Assembly (NCBI RefSeq): GCF_900156205.1
Contig: NZ_FTNA01000004.1
Coordinates: 62,001 to 126,000, forward strand
Direction of reading: 5' to 3'
DNA length: 64,000 nt
DNA from: Leptospira interrogans
Lineage (GTDB): Bacteria; Spirochaetota; Leptospiria; Leptospirales; Leptospiraceae
Shown: positions 49,287 to 57,770 of the stretch, in pieces
How the letters are laid out: every line of letters begins with the position of its first letter
Numbering within the stretch: the stretch's first letter is position 1
Notes under the pieces: model-generated
What the model was told of the DNA's origin: nothing
Seen by the model: only the letters and a program-made list of their open reading frames with translations
Databases searched by the model: none
Translations under genes and position numbers: made by a program

Positions 49287-51176
49287 TTACTCGATTCTTA
49301 AAAGTTTTTTCCATTTGGTTAAATTTGGATCTAAACAAAAAAAAGCCTTTCTTTCTTTTACCGAAATACTAAAGTCTTTTTGTAAAGCTCCCGACAGTTC
49401 CTGAGGGGTTGAAACAAAAGTTACATGGTCCATTCCCAACAGTGGACTCATATTTAACGAACTACCGTCTAACACTGAAATTACGGGAATTCCAAAACAA
49501 TAAGCATCAACCGCCGCTGAAGTAATGTTACTCGTATAGACTATATCCGCATCTTGTAGTAAATTTACGATCGGCTCTTGAAAGACCTTAAATTGGAGAA
49601 AGGGAAACTCTTTTTCATAAACTGGACAGGCAGGATGCGGTTTTAAAATAAACTCGAATTTAAGATTCAAAAGCGGTAACGCATCCATCAACATCCGCAA
49701 TTGTAGTTGTGTCACTTTGGGTAAGTAATCCGTAAGAATCAGAACTTTTACGTTTGATATATTTTCGTTCTTATCTTTCTTTATATTCGTAGCATCTTTT
49801 TCAATTTCTAAATAACGTAAAGCTTCCACTTCCGCAATTTTATCTTGAGGGTATCTTCCTTCTTTGTATGCATTTAAAGATACATTCCCATTTAATGCAA
49901 CTTTATCAGGTAAAGGCATCGAGTTCTTACAATTTGAATCGTAGTTTCTATAATCGGAAAAATATCTTAGATCCCAAAATCGCACAGTCGCGTGAGGTAC
50001 ACCAATCAAAGGCCCAATATTCTTGGACTTCCAGATATAAATCAGCGCACTTTCCCAAGCCTGATTTTCTTGGAGATAGATTCCTTTTTTAGGGCCGGAA
50101 ATATTTTCTAAATTTTTTTCAATAAGGTTGAATAAAAATAAATTTTGAACTGATATTGATCCGCTCAAAGAATCTAAAAAATCACTTCTAAGAACCGGCC
50201 AAAGGTCAAAGGATAAAATCTTAGTTCTACAAAAAAATCTAAAATTTCGAATCAGGAATCGAATACAGTTGATCCTTAAATAATCCCAAAAGGTCTTTAG
50301 TAACACAACAAAATCAATATATCCTTCCAAAAAACTGTGAATTTCAGTTTCATTTTGATTAAAACCCTTTAATAAAGAAACGCCTTCTTGTGAATTTGGA
50401 ATTAGACTATGGCGAACAAATATGTGCGACCAAAACGTTTTAACCTTCGCGTTCCGCAAAACGTCGACTAAATTCGTCCAATAATTCGATCTAAATAACT
50501 TGGGATTTTTCGAATCCAACCGTAAATGAAAGAAATAATCAAAAATAACGAAATCCGAATCTTGCATTTTTTCTTTAGGAACTTTCTGTTTTCGTAAACC
50601 CCATACCAAATTAATATAACGTAAAAAAGTAATACTTGCTTTCAAAAAATAAGGCAAACTATTGTATCCTCGCCATAGAATTCCTTCTCCATTATTGGCC
50701 TTCGAGTCTTTCTCGGAAAAGCAAAAGAATTGAATTCCATTCTCCTTGCAGAATTTACGAACCACTTTCTGTATATTCGAATCAGAAGAATTCAGAAAAA
50801 TTTCAGAAATCTTTTTGTGATCTATAATTTCCTCTAAAGCTAATAATTTGATCACACTGACCATAAAAGCGGATTTGCCATAATTGCTTTCCACAATCAA
50901 TGTCATCCACCAAAAGCTAAAATTCGGTCGAATCTCCAACCAATCTACAATTCTTTTATTCTTAATCTGGATCTTTGCAAATTCATATAGTAGAGAATTA
51001 TACTTATCTCTTAAACGAAATCGATTCTGATCAATATATTTTGGAATTGAAAATTGATTGATCGAAACATTTTCAGAGTATTCTTTCCAAAGATAAACAC
51101 TGCCCGAAAATTCGGGGATACGATGCCCAATTTGATCCCAAATTAAAATGGATTTTTGATTTAAGTTGGATTTAGA
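49287..51176 (-). CDS. Surface-carbohydrate biosynthesis protein, LIC13510-like family
   Basis: About 629 residues. The first half is rich in aromatic and basic residues (IWDQIGHRIPEFSGSVYLWK, WMTLIVESNYGKSAFMVSVI); the second half looks like a GT-B/CDP-glycerol-transferase-type fold: KGIYLQENQAWESALIYIWK, GVPHATVRFWDLRYFSD, VLILTDYLPKVTQLQLRMLM, FEFILKPHPACPVYEKEFPF, LLQDADIVYTSNITSAAVDA, YCFGIPVISVLDGSSLNMSP. I recognise it as the TIGR04326/LIC13510 type, of unknown biochemistry. The C-terminal Rossmann fold suggests transferase activity. Start: TTG at 51176, overlapping the dehydrogenase stop; the frame continues to 51260 without family-like sequence. Confidence 0.7.
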   Translation of the reverse strand, partial: SKSNLNQKSILIWDQIGHRIPEFSGSVYLWKEYSENVSINQFSIPKYIDQNRFRLRDKYNSLLYEFAKIQIKNKRIVDWLEIRPNFSFWWMTLIVESNYGKSAFMVSVIKLLALEEIIDHKKISEIFLNSSDSNIQKVVRKFCKENGIQFFCFSEKDSKANNGEGILWRGYNSLPYFLKASITFLRYINLVWGLRKQKVPKEKMQDSDFVIFDYFFHLRLDSKNPKLFRSNYWTNLVDVLRNAKVKTFWSHIFVRHSLIPNSQEGVSLLKGFNQNETEIHSFLEGYIDFVVLLKTFWDYLRINCIRFLIRNFRFFCRTKILSFDLWPVLRSDFLDSLSGSISVQNLFLFNLIEKNLENISGPKKGIYLQENQAWESALIYIWKSKNIGPLIGVPHATVRFWDLRYFSDYRNYDSNCKNSMPLPDKVALNGNVSLNAYKEGRYPQDKIAEVEALRYLEIEKDATNIKKDKNENISNVKVLILTDYLPKVTQLQLRMLMDALPLLNLKFEFILKPHPACPVYEKEFPFLQFKVFQEPIVNLLQDADIVYTSNITSAAVDAYCFGIPVISVLDGSSLNMSPLLGMDHVTFVSTPQELSGALQKDFSISVKERKAFFCLDPNLTKWKKLLRIE

Positions 51177-52170
51177 CAATCTGATTTTGATATTCCTCTT
51201 CAGGAACTGGATTAAGCAAAGACTCCCCCCGAAAAAAACGGGTGACTTCTTCGGCGGCACCTTTTTCCATCAGAAGTCTACAGTCGTAAGAACAAGATCC
51301 CATATGTTCAGTAAGAATAATATTATCTAATTCTGTTAGATTTCCTTTATATGGCTCCTGTTCGAAAACGTCAATCGCCGCGCCCCCGATCCGATTGGAT
51401 CTTAAAACGTCATATAAATCGTTCTCATTTACGATACCACCTCTCGCGGTGTTGATCAGAAAGGAGTCCTTAGGAAAAAGATCGAATTCTTTTTTTCCGA
51501 TTAAGTTTTTGGTTTTGTGGGACAGAGGGATATGTAAAGAAACAATATCCGAAGAGGAATAAATCTCCTCCTTTTCCGTGAATCGATAGGGAACATTTTT
51601 AAAATCCAGGATTTCGGAAACTTCCTTTTTTTTATCCTTAAGATCGTTGATTAAAATCATCTTAGGTCTAAACTCCGACAAAATTCGAATCACGTTCAAA
51701 CCGACTCTTCCGACACCGACAATACCGATCGTGGATTCACCCAGTCGTTTTCCAGTAAATCTGGACCAACCCCCTGTTTTCAATTCTTGATGAGCGAGAA
51801 ATACTTTTCGCGTGGAAGAAATCATAAGACCAATCGTCAATTCCGCCACGGCCATGGTCACCGCATCTGGCGTGTACGCCACTGCGATACCTCTTTCTTT
51901 GCAAAGATTTAAAGGAACCGAATCTAAACCGATCCCGACTCTCGAAATGATTTTTAAATTCCGATTTTTATGAATGAGAGGAGTCAAATCTTCGGTACCT
52001 GCAATAATTCCATCGACCTCTTTTGCAAATTCTGAAACCTCTAAGGGGGTAAGCTTGCGTTTTAAAGGATTGGTAACAATCTCCCAACCTGATTGATTCA
52101 AGATTTCCATTGGTTCGGAGTTATAATATCCAAAAGGATACGTGGATATAAATATTTTGTAAAATTTCAT
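51172..52170 (-). CDS. D-isomer-specific 2-hydroxyacid dehydrogenase (SerA-like)
   Basis: A 332-residue NAD-dependent dehydrogenase. Seen: DGIIAGTEDLTPLIHKNRNL, KIISRVGIGLDSVPLNLCKE, YTPDAVTMAVAELTIGLMIS, GESTIGIVGVGRVGLNVIRI (nucleotide fold), SDIVSLHIPLSHKTKNLIGK, LINTARGGIVNENDLYDVLR (catalytic Arg in TARGG), AIDVFEQEPYKGNL (Glu in FEQEP), LTEHMGSCSYDCRLLMEKGA (catalytic His). It interconverts a D-2-hydroxyacid and its 2-keto acid. It lacks the ACT domain of biosynthetic SerA. In this setting it may make or reduce an acid group of an O-antigen sugar or substituent; the substrate is unknown. Confidence 0.85.
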   Translation of the reverse strand: MKFYKIFISTYPFGYYNSEPMEILNQSGWEIVTNPLKRKLTPLEVSEFAKEVDGIIAGTEDLTPLIHKNRNLKIISRVGIGLDSVPLNLCKERGIAVAYTPDAVTMAVAELTIGLMISSTRKVFLAHQELKTGGWSRFTGKRLGESTIGIVGVGRVGLNVIRILSEFRPKMILINDLKDKKKEVSEILDFKNVPYRFTEKEEIYSSSDIVSLHIPLSHKTKNLIGKKEFDLFPKDSFLINTARGGIVNENDLYDVLRSNRIGGAAIDVFEQEPYKGNLTELDNIILTEHMGSCSYDCRLLMEKGAAEEVTRFFRGESLLNPVPEEEYQNQIV

Positions 52171-52213
52171 AATATTTTATTATTCTAATATTTTGATAAT
52201 TCGATCGATAAGC

Positions 52214-53176
52214 TCATTTTTTTGCGAAAACCCAAATATGCGAGCTTAGTTTGTGCTTTTTTAGGAAAGATTGAAATTCAGAAATTGCATCGGCCCCGCG
52301 ATTCCTCAATACTCGGATAAACTCAGTTTCATAACCACTATTCAACACGATGTCCACGTCCAACTCGCCCGGAGTAAAAATTTCTACTTTAGAAAATCCT
52401 GCATTCTTAAATGCAATTTCAAACCCATGAATACTCATAAAATTTAGATGATGCGGAGGAAAAATACCATTTGACCGTTCCTGGAGAGTAAGAACGTCAA
52501 AACCTTCGTAACCAAGTCCGGTCAAAAGACAGTAGCCATTGGGTTTTACTAAATTAAAAATTGAAGTTATAAATTTCGGAACGGAAAAAACGTGCTCAAT
52601 TACTTCCGAGGAAATAACTAGGTCAAATCTAGCGGACCATTTCGAGGAATCTTCCGCAGTCGCATTTAACGTTTCAATACCTTTCTTCGTAGAAATTTCC
52701 GCCATTTCAGGAGAGGGTTCGATTCCGAAAATCTCGGATTTCACAAAAAAACGACGAAGTTCCTCCAAAAATATACCGTATCCCGAACCGACATCGCAAA
52801 TTTTTGCAGGCTCGAAATTTTCTTTTTTAAAATATTCGAATATTCTTTCAGCTTTTGGTTTAAATAACTTTTCTCTCCTGGACTCGGCCACGGTAGGAAA
52901 AAATACATCCGACCAAAATCGGGAAGACTCGGCCGTTTTGTAAAAGTCCTCCAAAATCTCCTCGGAGGGTCTGGGATTACAGAACAAACTTCTGCATCCC
53001 TCGCATAAAACGTAAGTATAGTCGTTTTTTTGAATATGTTTTCGATATTGATCAGACCCGCAAGCCGGACAAGAAATGGTTAAGAATTTGGTTTTATTCA
53101 GTTTTTTCGAATCCGACTCGACAAGATTCAAATACCGAGTAAGTAGTTCCTTAGGACGTATTTCGTTTTCTTTCAT
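52214..53176 (-). CDS. SAM methyltransferase with N-terminal zinc ribbon
   Basis: A 320-residue protein. Residues about 30-75 hold two CxxC pairs (SCPACGSDQYRKHIQK and VLCEGCRSLFCNPRPS), likely a zinc ribbon. The SAM domain follows: KICDVGSGYGIFLEELRRFF (motif I), EIFGIEPSPEMAEISTKKGI, FDLVISSEVIEHVFSVPKFI, LVKPNGYCLLTGLGYEGFDV, GIFPPHHLNFMSIHGFEIAF. This pairing is typical of sugar C- or O-methyltransferases. The second half (YETEFIRVLRNRGADAISEF) resembles no catalytic domain I know. ATG at 53176, with 207 AT-rich bases before it. The dehydrogenase gene follows by 43 bases. Confidence 0.8.
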   Translation of the reverse strand: MKENEIRPKELLTRYLNLVESDSKKLNKTKFLTISCPACGSDQYRKHIQKNDYTYVLCEGCRSLFCNPRPSEEILEDFYKTAESSRFWSDVFFPTVAESRREKLFKPKAERIFEYFKKENFEPAKICDVGSGYGIFLEELRRFFVKSEIFGIEPSPEMAEISTKKGIETLNATAEDSSKWSARFDLVISSEVIEHVFSVPKFITSIFNLVKPNGYCLLTGLGYEGFDVLTLQERSNGIFPPHHLNFMSIHGFEIAFKNAGFSKVEIFTPGELDVDIVLNSGYETEFIRVLRNRGADAISEFQSFLKKHKLSSHIWVFAKK

Positions 53177-53383
53177 TTAAGCTAGGTTTTCAGAATTTAC
53201 TTTTCAATCTGATACAAAGCAAATTAACATTTATTTATATTTTTTGCTTTTAAGTATCTAGCTTGAAAAACATTTTATTTACGTTATTCACTATTCGGCC
53301 ATTTTTCAAAGAGACATTTAGGATATTATTGAATAAAACAACTCTAATATATACTAACCATTAAAGTTCTTTTACATTTTCGT

Positions 53384-54157
53384 TTAGGTCTCCAAAATAG
53401 AACTATTGGAAGCAAGAACGTTATAGGTATACTTTCCAGCATTTGTTTTTGATTTTTTCACCTTTCCACCAGCTCCTAAGACAACTGGAATCCCTCCACC
53501 CACATCCCAAATCTGAATATTGGTTTCCTTATAAATTTCCGCAGCTCCGGATGCAACCATACAGAGAGATAAAGAAGCAGAACCGAGCAATCGTACTTTT
53601 TTGTATTTCTGAAACTCGGAAACGAAAGAGTTTAAAGTTTTTGTTGAAAAGTTATTTTTAACGGGTATACCAGTACACAAAACCGAATCGAATTCTGCAC
53701 GCACTTGGCTGACTCTAATTTTTCTCCGATTCTTCCAAGAAGCGTCACCGACAATTCCAGAATACAAGTCACCTCTAAAAATATCGTAAACAACACCTAA
53801 AATAGGAACTTCTGCATCCCAAAGCCCAATCGAAACTCCACACATTGGAATTCCTTTTGTATAATTCAAACTTCCATCTAGGGGATCTACAATCCATCGT
53901 AGCCCGGAATCCGTTTGAGAGGAAGATGCATTTTTAATTTCTCCTGACTCTTCGCTTAGAATTGGAAACTGAGAATTTTTAGAAAGATATTGAATGATTT
54001 TACGTTCCGCTTTTAAATCCGCTTCAATCTTTACGTCATGAATTTCAGAAGCATGAATACGCAACGAAGAGGGATTTCTTTTTTGCAATGTTTGCCCCAC
54101 TTCGGAAGCAATTTTTTGTGCGAACCGTAAAAACTGTATCTTCGATTTTATATTCAT
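53384..54157 (-). CDS. Inositol-monophosphatase-family phosphatase
   Basis: A 257-residue enzyme of the Li+-sensitive FIG superfamily. Seen: VKIEADLKAERKIIQYLSKN, FPILSEESGEIKN (metal-binding E-E), RWIVDPLDGSLNYTKGIPMC (W-I-V-D-P-L-D-G-S motif), GVSIGLWDAEVPILGVVYDI, IWDVGGGIPVVLGAGGKVKK (second metal Asp). It hydrolyses a phosphate monoester: inositol phosphate, histidinol phosphate, PAP or a sugar phosphate. In this gene run a phospho-sugar acid is the logical substrate, but that is inference. ATG at 54157; the oxidoreductase gene ends 12 bases before it. Confidence 0.85.
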   Translation of the reverse strand: MNIKSKIQFLRFAQKIASEVGQTLQKRNPSSLRIHASEIHDVKIEADLKAERKIIQYLSKNSQFPILSEESGEIKNASSSQTDSGLRWIVDPLDGSLNYTKGIPMCGVSIGLWDAEVPILGVVYDIFRGDLYSGIVGDASWKNRRKIRVSQVRAEFDSVLCTGIPVKNNFSTKTLNSFVSEFQKYKKVRLLGSASLSLCMVASGAAEIYKETNIQIWDVGGGIPVVLGAGGKVKKSKTNAGKYTYNVLASNSSILET

Positions 54158-54169
54158 GAATGAAAAAAA

Positions 54170-55198
54170 TTAAAATTCAATTTGATACCTTTCTCTCCAA
54201 ACAGGATCTGCATGATAGATTTGATATACTAGTTTCATAGTTTGATACGCATCCAAACTGGAACCAGTTCGTATCGACTCGTCTTTTAGGATATGATCCG
54301 TGAATTCGTTGATCTCATCTCGCCAGGAATTATCTTCCAAATAATTAATCGTTTCCATTCTTGGATTTCCACCCGACTCTAAATCCTTAGGATAAATGGT
54401 TAACGTCTCTTGCCCATACGATTTCGAACCGGAAAGAATTCCCGAAAGCACTAGACTACCTTCTCCCATATTAATCTGTAGATTAAATCTATGTCGCCAT
54501 TCGGTTGCCGTAGATTGAAACTGAACAATCACTCCAGATTCAGACTTCATCAGAGCAAACGCATTGTCTTCTACATCTAAATTCCAATAGCTATTGGAAA
54601 CATAACTTTTGATCTCGCTCATTTCCCCTGCAAAAAGACGAATCAAATCCACCATATGAATTCCTTGGTCCAAAAGAATTCCACCACCCGCAATTTCACG
54701 GTTGGCCCTCCATCCATCTGCAACATTTACAATAGCAGACTTTCCGTAAATTCCTCGAATGTTAATGACTTTTCCCATCTTACCGGAAGCTACAATTTTT
54801 AAAGCCTCTCGAATGGAATCATGATACCTGTGATTGAATCCATATTTTAATTTTAGAGACGGGAATTGTCTTTCAACTTCACGAACTTCACTTATTTCTT
54901 GAACATTTCTACCGGGTGGTTTTTCACAAAAAACATGCAGTCCTTTTTTTAAGCCAAGAATCGTAGCCTCGGCCGCCACATCATTGGTCAAACAGACAAA
55001 CAGTATATCCAATTCTTCTTTTTGAATTAAATCTTGAAATTTTTGATAAACATTTAAATTCTCTAATGCGTTTCTTCCGTCCTGTAAACTCTTATCACAA
55101 ATTGCAGTAACCATTAAATTAGGATTTTGTTTGATATATTGGTGCCTGCGTTTTCCTACGACCCCATATCCTGTAATACCAACTTTAAGCTTCTTCAT
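54170..55198 (-). CDS. Gfo/Idh/MocA-family oxidoreductase
   Basis: A 342-residue NAD(P)-dependent sugar dehydrogenase. N-terminal Rossmann domain: KLKVGITGYGVVGKRRHQYI, DILFVCLTNDVAAEATILGL, GLHVFCEKPPGRNVQEISEV (catalytic EKPP). C-terminal domain: LKYGFNHRYHDSIREALKIV, GKMGKVINIRGIYGKSA, GGGILLDQGIHMVDLIRLFA (D-x-G-x-H catalytic pair). Family members oxidise or reduce ring hydroxyls of sugar nucleotides or sugars. ATG at 55198, two bases after the KdsB-like gene, so it likely acts on the same compound. Confidence 0.85.
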   Translation of the reverse strand: MKKLKVGITGYGVVGKRRHQYIKQNPNLMVTAICDKSLQDGRNALENLNVYQKFQDLIQKEELDILFVCLTNDVAAEATILGLKKGLHVFCEKPPGRNVQEISEVREVERQFPSLKLKYGFNHRYHDSIREALKIVASGKMGKVINIRGIYGKSAIVNVADGWRANREIAGGGILLDQGIHMVDLIRLFAGEMSEIKSYVSNSYWNLDVEDNAFALMKSESGVIVQFQSTATEWRHRFNLQINMGEGSLVLSGILSGSKSYGQETLTIYPKDLESGGNPRMETINYLEDNSWRDEINEFTDHILKDESIRTGSSLDAYQTMKLVYQIYHADPVWRERYQIEF

Positions 55199-55200
55199 AC

Positions 55201-55956
55201 TTATGATAAATACTTCGATAGCAACAAGTCCGTTTTAAAAACGGACTCGACTCTGGAAACGTCTCCTGGGACGTCAACTCCGATCATAATTCCTTCCGTA
55301 AGAACCATTCTCACCTTATAACCATGTTCTACCGCACGATTCATATCTACAGATTCAATAATTTCCAGAGGTGTTGGCGCAAGGGCGGCAAACGTTTGCA
55401 AAAAATCATTTCGAAACGCAATCACTCCTAGTTGCTTAAGCTTTAAATAATCCTCATTCGGATATTTTTTTCTAGACGGAATCGGTTCTCTCGAAGCATA
55501 AAGTAGATCCCAATTTTTATCAACAACGACCTTAGGAGCGTTCGGACTTTGAAACTCTTCTTCATCTACAATTTTTGTAACTAAATTTGTACAATAAATT
55601 GAAGAGTCGTTTAACATCGGTTTGACTAAATCATCCAGCATCGCCGGTAAAATCAAGGGCTCGTCTCCTTGGACGACGATAACGATATCTCCTTCTACGT
55701 AGAGAGCTGCCTCTGCAACCCGGTCAATACAACCCCTATGAACATCCGAAGTCATCACAGCTTTTCCGCCAAAAGATTCTACTCTTTGTTTGATAATTTC
55801 GTCGCAAGTAGCTACAACTACCTCATCAACGGAAGAAGACATTTCTACCCTACGTCTGACGTGTTCTATCATTTCTAACCCAGAGATCTTGACCAACGGT
55901 TTATCGGGAAACCTGGAAGAGGCCATTCTCGCCGGCAAAACAGCAATCGTTTTCAT
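55201..55956 (-). CDS. KdsB-like cytidylyltransferase (CMP-sugar activation)
   Basis: A 251-residue protein of the CMP-Kdo/acylneuraminate cytidylyltransferase superfamily. Seen: VLPARMASSRFPDKPLVKIS (the nucleotide motif, normally P-A-R-x-x-S-x-R-L/F-P-x-K-P-L), VVVATCDEIIKQRVESFGGK, VIVVQGDEPLILPAMLDDLV (Q-G-D-E-P metal/substrate motif), PSRKKYPNEDYLKLKQLGVI, IESVDMNRAVEHGYKVRMVL. Length is that of KdsB. The housekeeping kdsB for lipid A-core synthesis should be elsewhere, so this copy probably activates a distinct 3-deoxy-2-ulosonic acid. ATG at 55956, 34 bases after the aldolase. Confidence 0.82.
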   Translation of the reverse strand: MKTIAVLPARMASSRFPDKPLVKISGLEMIEHVRRRVEMSSSVDEVVVATCDEIIKQRVESFGGKAVMTSDVHRGCIDRVAEAALYVEGDIVIVVQGDEPLILPAMLDDLVKPMLNDSSIYCTNLVTKIVDEEEFQSPNAPKVVVDKNWDLLYASREPIPSRKKYPNEDYLKLKQLGVIAFRNDFLQTFAALAPTPLEIIESVDMNRAVEHGYKVRMVLTEGIMIGVDVPGDVSRVESVFKTDLLLSKYLS

Positions 55957-55990
55957 ATTTATTCCAAAATTAGTAATTAATAATTTTAAA

Positions 55991-56746
55991 CTATTTTAAT
56001 TCTTCAAAATTCAAACTAGCTTGCGTATTTAACATAATCGCATCCGTAGAATAGGCGACAAACTTCTTACCGGTACGAATTTCATCTTTTACTTTTTGAA
56101 AGTCCGCCTGGATCACATGCGTGCCAAGAGGAATTCCATTCCGTTCCGCTGCCTTATGAAGTTCTCCAATTGCGTGTAAAAAATCAGGATGTTCAAATTG
56201 GCCGGTCAATCCCATTGAACCGGACAAATCGTAGGGACCGATCATCATGACATCGATTCCTTTTACGGAAAGTATCGAATCAATTTGTTGAATCGCTTTG
56301 ATATTTTCGATTTGAATGACGCGTATTAAGTTCGAATTGATCTCTTTTGAATAAGAGTCAAAGTATTTTCCGAACAAATTCGCATTCGAATAACCCACTC
56401 CTCTTGTTCCATCCGGCGGATAACTACTCCATTTTAGAAAACCCTGCACCTGTTCAGCAGTTTCGATCATAGGAACGATAATCCCTCTAGCCCCTGCGTC
56501 TAAAGCTTGTTTAATATCTTTCGGGTGGTTTTGAGCTACCCTTGCAAAAGGTAAAGCTCCGTTCTTACTGATGGCTCTAAAAAGATCCGGGAGAAGATTT
56601 AGACTAAAAGCACCGTGTTCTAAATCCAAAGCAATCCAATCAAAACCGGCGCTTCCTAAAATTTCCGCGATCGAAGTATTTGGAATTTGCATCCAGGATC
56701 CAACCGTAAACTTTCCGGACTTTAGTTTCTCTTTTACGAAGTTCAT
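55991..56746 (-). CDS. HpcH/HpaI-family aldolase
   Basis: A 251-residue class II (metal-dependent) pyruvate aldolase. Seen: GSWMQIPNTSIAEILGSAGF, DWIALDLEHGAFSLNLLPDL (D-x-E-H-G), PFARVAQNHPKDIKQALDAG, ARGIIVPMIETAEQV (G-x-x-x-P-M-I/V-E-T), IRVIQIENIKAIQQIDSILS, VMMIGPYDLSGSMG (G-P-x-D-L-S motif). The family adds pyruvate to an aldehyde or cleaves 2-keto-3-deoxy acids such as 2-dehydro-3-deoxyglucarate. Next to a KdsB-like gene it could build the ulosonic-acid skeleton instead of a KdsA/NeuB-type synthase. ATG at 56746; no clear ribosome binding site. Confidence 0.85.
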   Translation of the reverse strand: MNFVKEKLKSGKFTVGSWMQIPNTSIAEILGSAGFDWIALDLEHGAFSLNLLPDLFRAISKNGALPFARVAQNHPKDIKQALDAGARGIIVPMIETAEQVQGFLKWSSYPPDGTRGVGYSNANLFGKYFDSYSKEINSNLIRVIQIENIKAIQQIDSILSVKGIDVMMIGPYDLSGSMGLTGQFEHPDFLHAIGELHKAAERNGIPLGTHVIQADFQKVKDEIRTGKKFVAYSTDAIMLNTQASLNFEELK

Positions 56747-56751
56747 ATATA

Positions 56752-56859
56752 TTATTTTTCTAATAAAACCGCAAACTCATAGAGCAAATGGTGGATGACT
56801 TCGATCGATTCTTGTTGAAGTGATTTTGAAAAACTTTTTACCTTATCTAATAGATTCAT
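56752..56859 (-). CDS. Possible small ORF upstream of the aldolase
   Basis: An open frame of 35 residues beginning MNLLDKVKSFSKSLQQESIE at ATG 56859 and ending six bases before the aldolase ATG at 56746. An AAGG-containing sequence lies about 10 bases upstream. No family recognised. It could be a leader peptide coupling translation of the aldolase, which lacks its own ribosome binding site, or the start of a deleted gene. Confidence 0.3.
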   Translation of the reverse strand: MNLLDKVKSFSKSLQQESIEVIHHLLYEFAVLLEK

Positions 56860-56894
56860 AACTTTATTTGCCTTTTTTAGGATTTAAAACACCA

Positions 56895-57719
56895 TTATTT
56901 TCGTATCCAAATTTGGTTGTATGTATTTTGAAACGTTCCGCTATTGGATACGGTCACTTTATTTTTAAGAACAAAACCTGCGCGTTCTAAGATGGATCTA
57001 CTATTATCAAGCTGTTCCGTAAAATCTTCATTGATCTCCACGAGTATTTCCTTCACGTTTTTCAGAACATTTTTACCACCTTTTAAAATGATATGTTCGA
57101 TTCCATCCACATCCATTTTGATATAATCTGGTTTTGGTAAATTGAATTGATTCACGACATCTTCCATAGATAATCCTAAAAGACTGTATTCAAAAACCTG
57201 ATCCAGAGGCTTACCATCATGACCAAACTCGGCTCCAAAAGAAGAAAGCGCTCCACCCAGTCCATGCTTGTCATTCGAAGTTTACTAATAGAAAGACGAT
57301 CCGATAAAGGTAAGGGAACAATTGTAACACGATCCGATAGCCGATTCAGAAATATATTTCTTGCAAGCAGTTCCAAATTAAAAACAGAAGGCTCTACGAT
57401 AGCATTCTTCTACTTTGCAGCATATATCGAATATAAGCCTACGTTAGCGCCAATGTCCCAAAAATATAGAATTTTCAGATATTTGATCAATCCATTCTGA
57501 AGTATCGGGTTCCTTTGTCGAAAAGGTATTTGCTCTAAATCTATTGAGATCATTTGGAGTTGTAAAAAACATTTTACCCTTATGATTTACTTCTACCACA
57601 TGATTCATTAACTTATGAATAACAACTTCTAAAACAAATCTACCGATCAGTGTCTCTCTTAAGAGAAAAACAATAAAAGAAATAGTTTTGGTGATACAAC
57701 TTTTAATGATCACTCTCAT
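56895..57719 (-). pseudogene. Broken FkbM-family methyltransferase
   Basis: Three minus-strand frames form one FkbM methyltransferase. 57719-57444 reads MRVIIKSCITKTISFIVFLL ... ISENSIFLGHWR; a frame change at that point gives WDIGANVGLYSIYAAK (SAM motif I). Another change gives EPSVFNLELLARNIFLNRLS, DRVTIVPLPLSDR to 57176; the last frame from 57167 gives MEDVVNQFNLPKPDYIKMDV, DGIEHIILKGGKNVLKNVKE and ends at 56895. At least three frameshifts are needed to join them. FkbM enzymes O-methylate sugars; this one is dead unless the sequence has errors. Confidence 0.8.
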
Positions 57720-57770
57720 TTAAAAATCCTTTTCTGCGATTTAGTTTGTTTATTTGTGCAAGTTAGGAAT

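Noticed and set aside
51177..51260. Longer form of the LIC13510-like protein
   Set aside because: The extension lies entirely inside the dehydrogenase gene and reads as Pro/Gly/Lys-rich shadow sequence.
55201..55956. Housekeeping kdsB of lipid A-core synthesis
   Set aside because: It is embedded in an O-antigen operon with aldolase and sugar oxidoreductase genes. Not excluded, but less likely than a dedicated paralog; a genome search for a second kdsB would decide.
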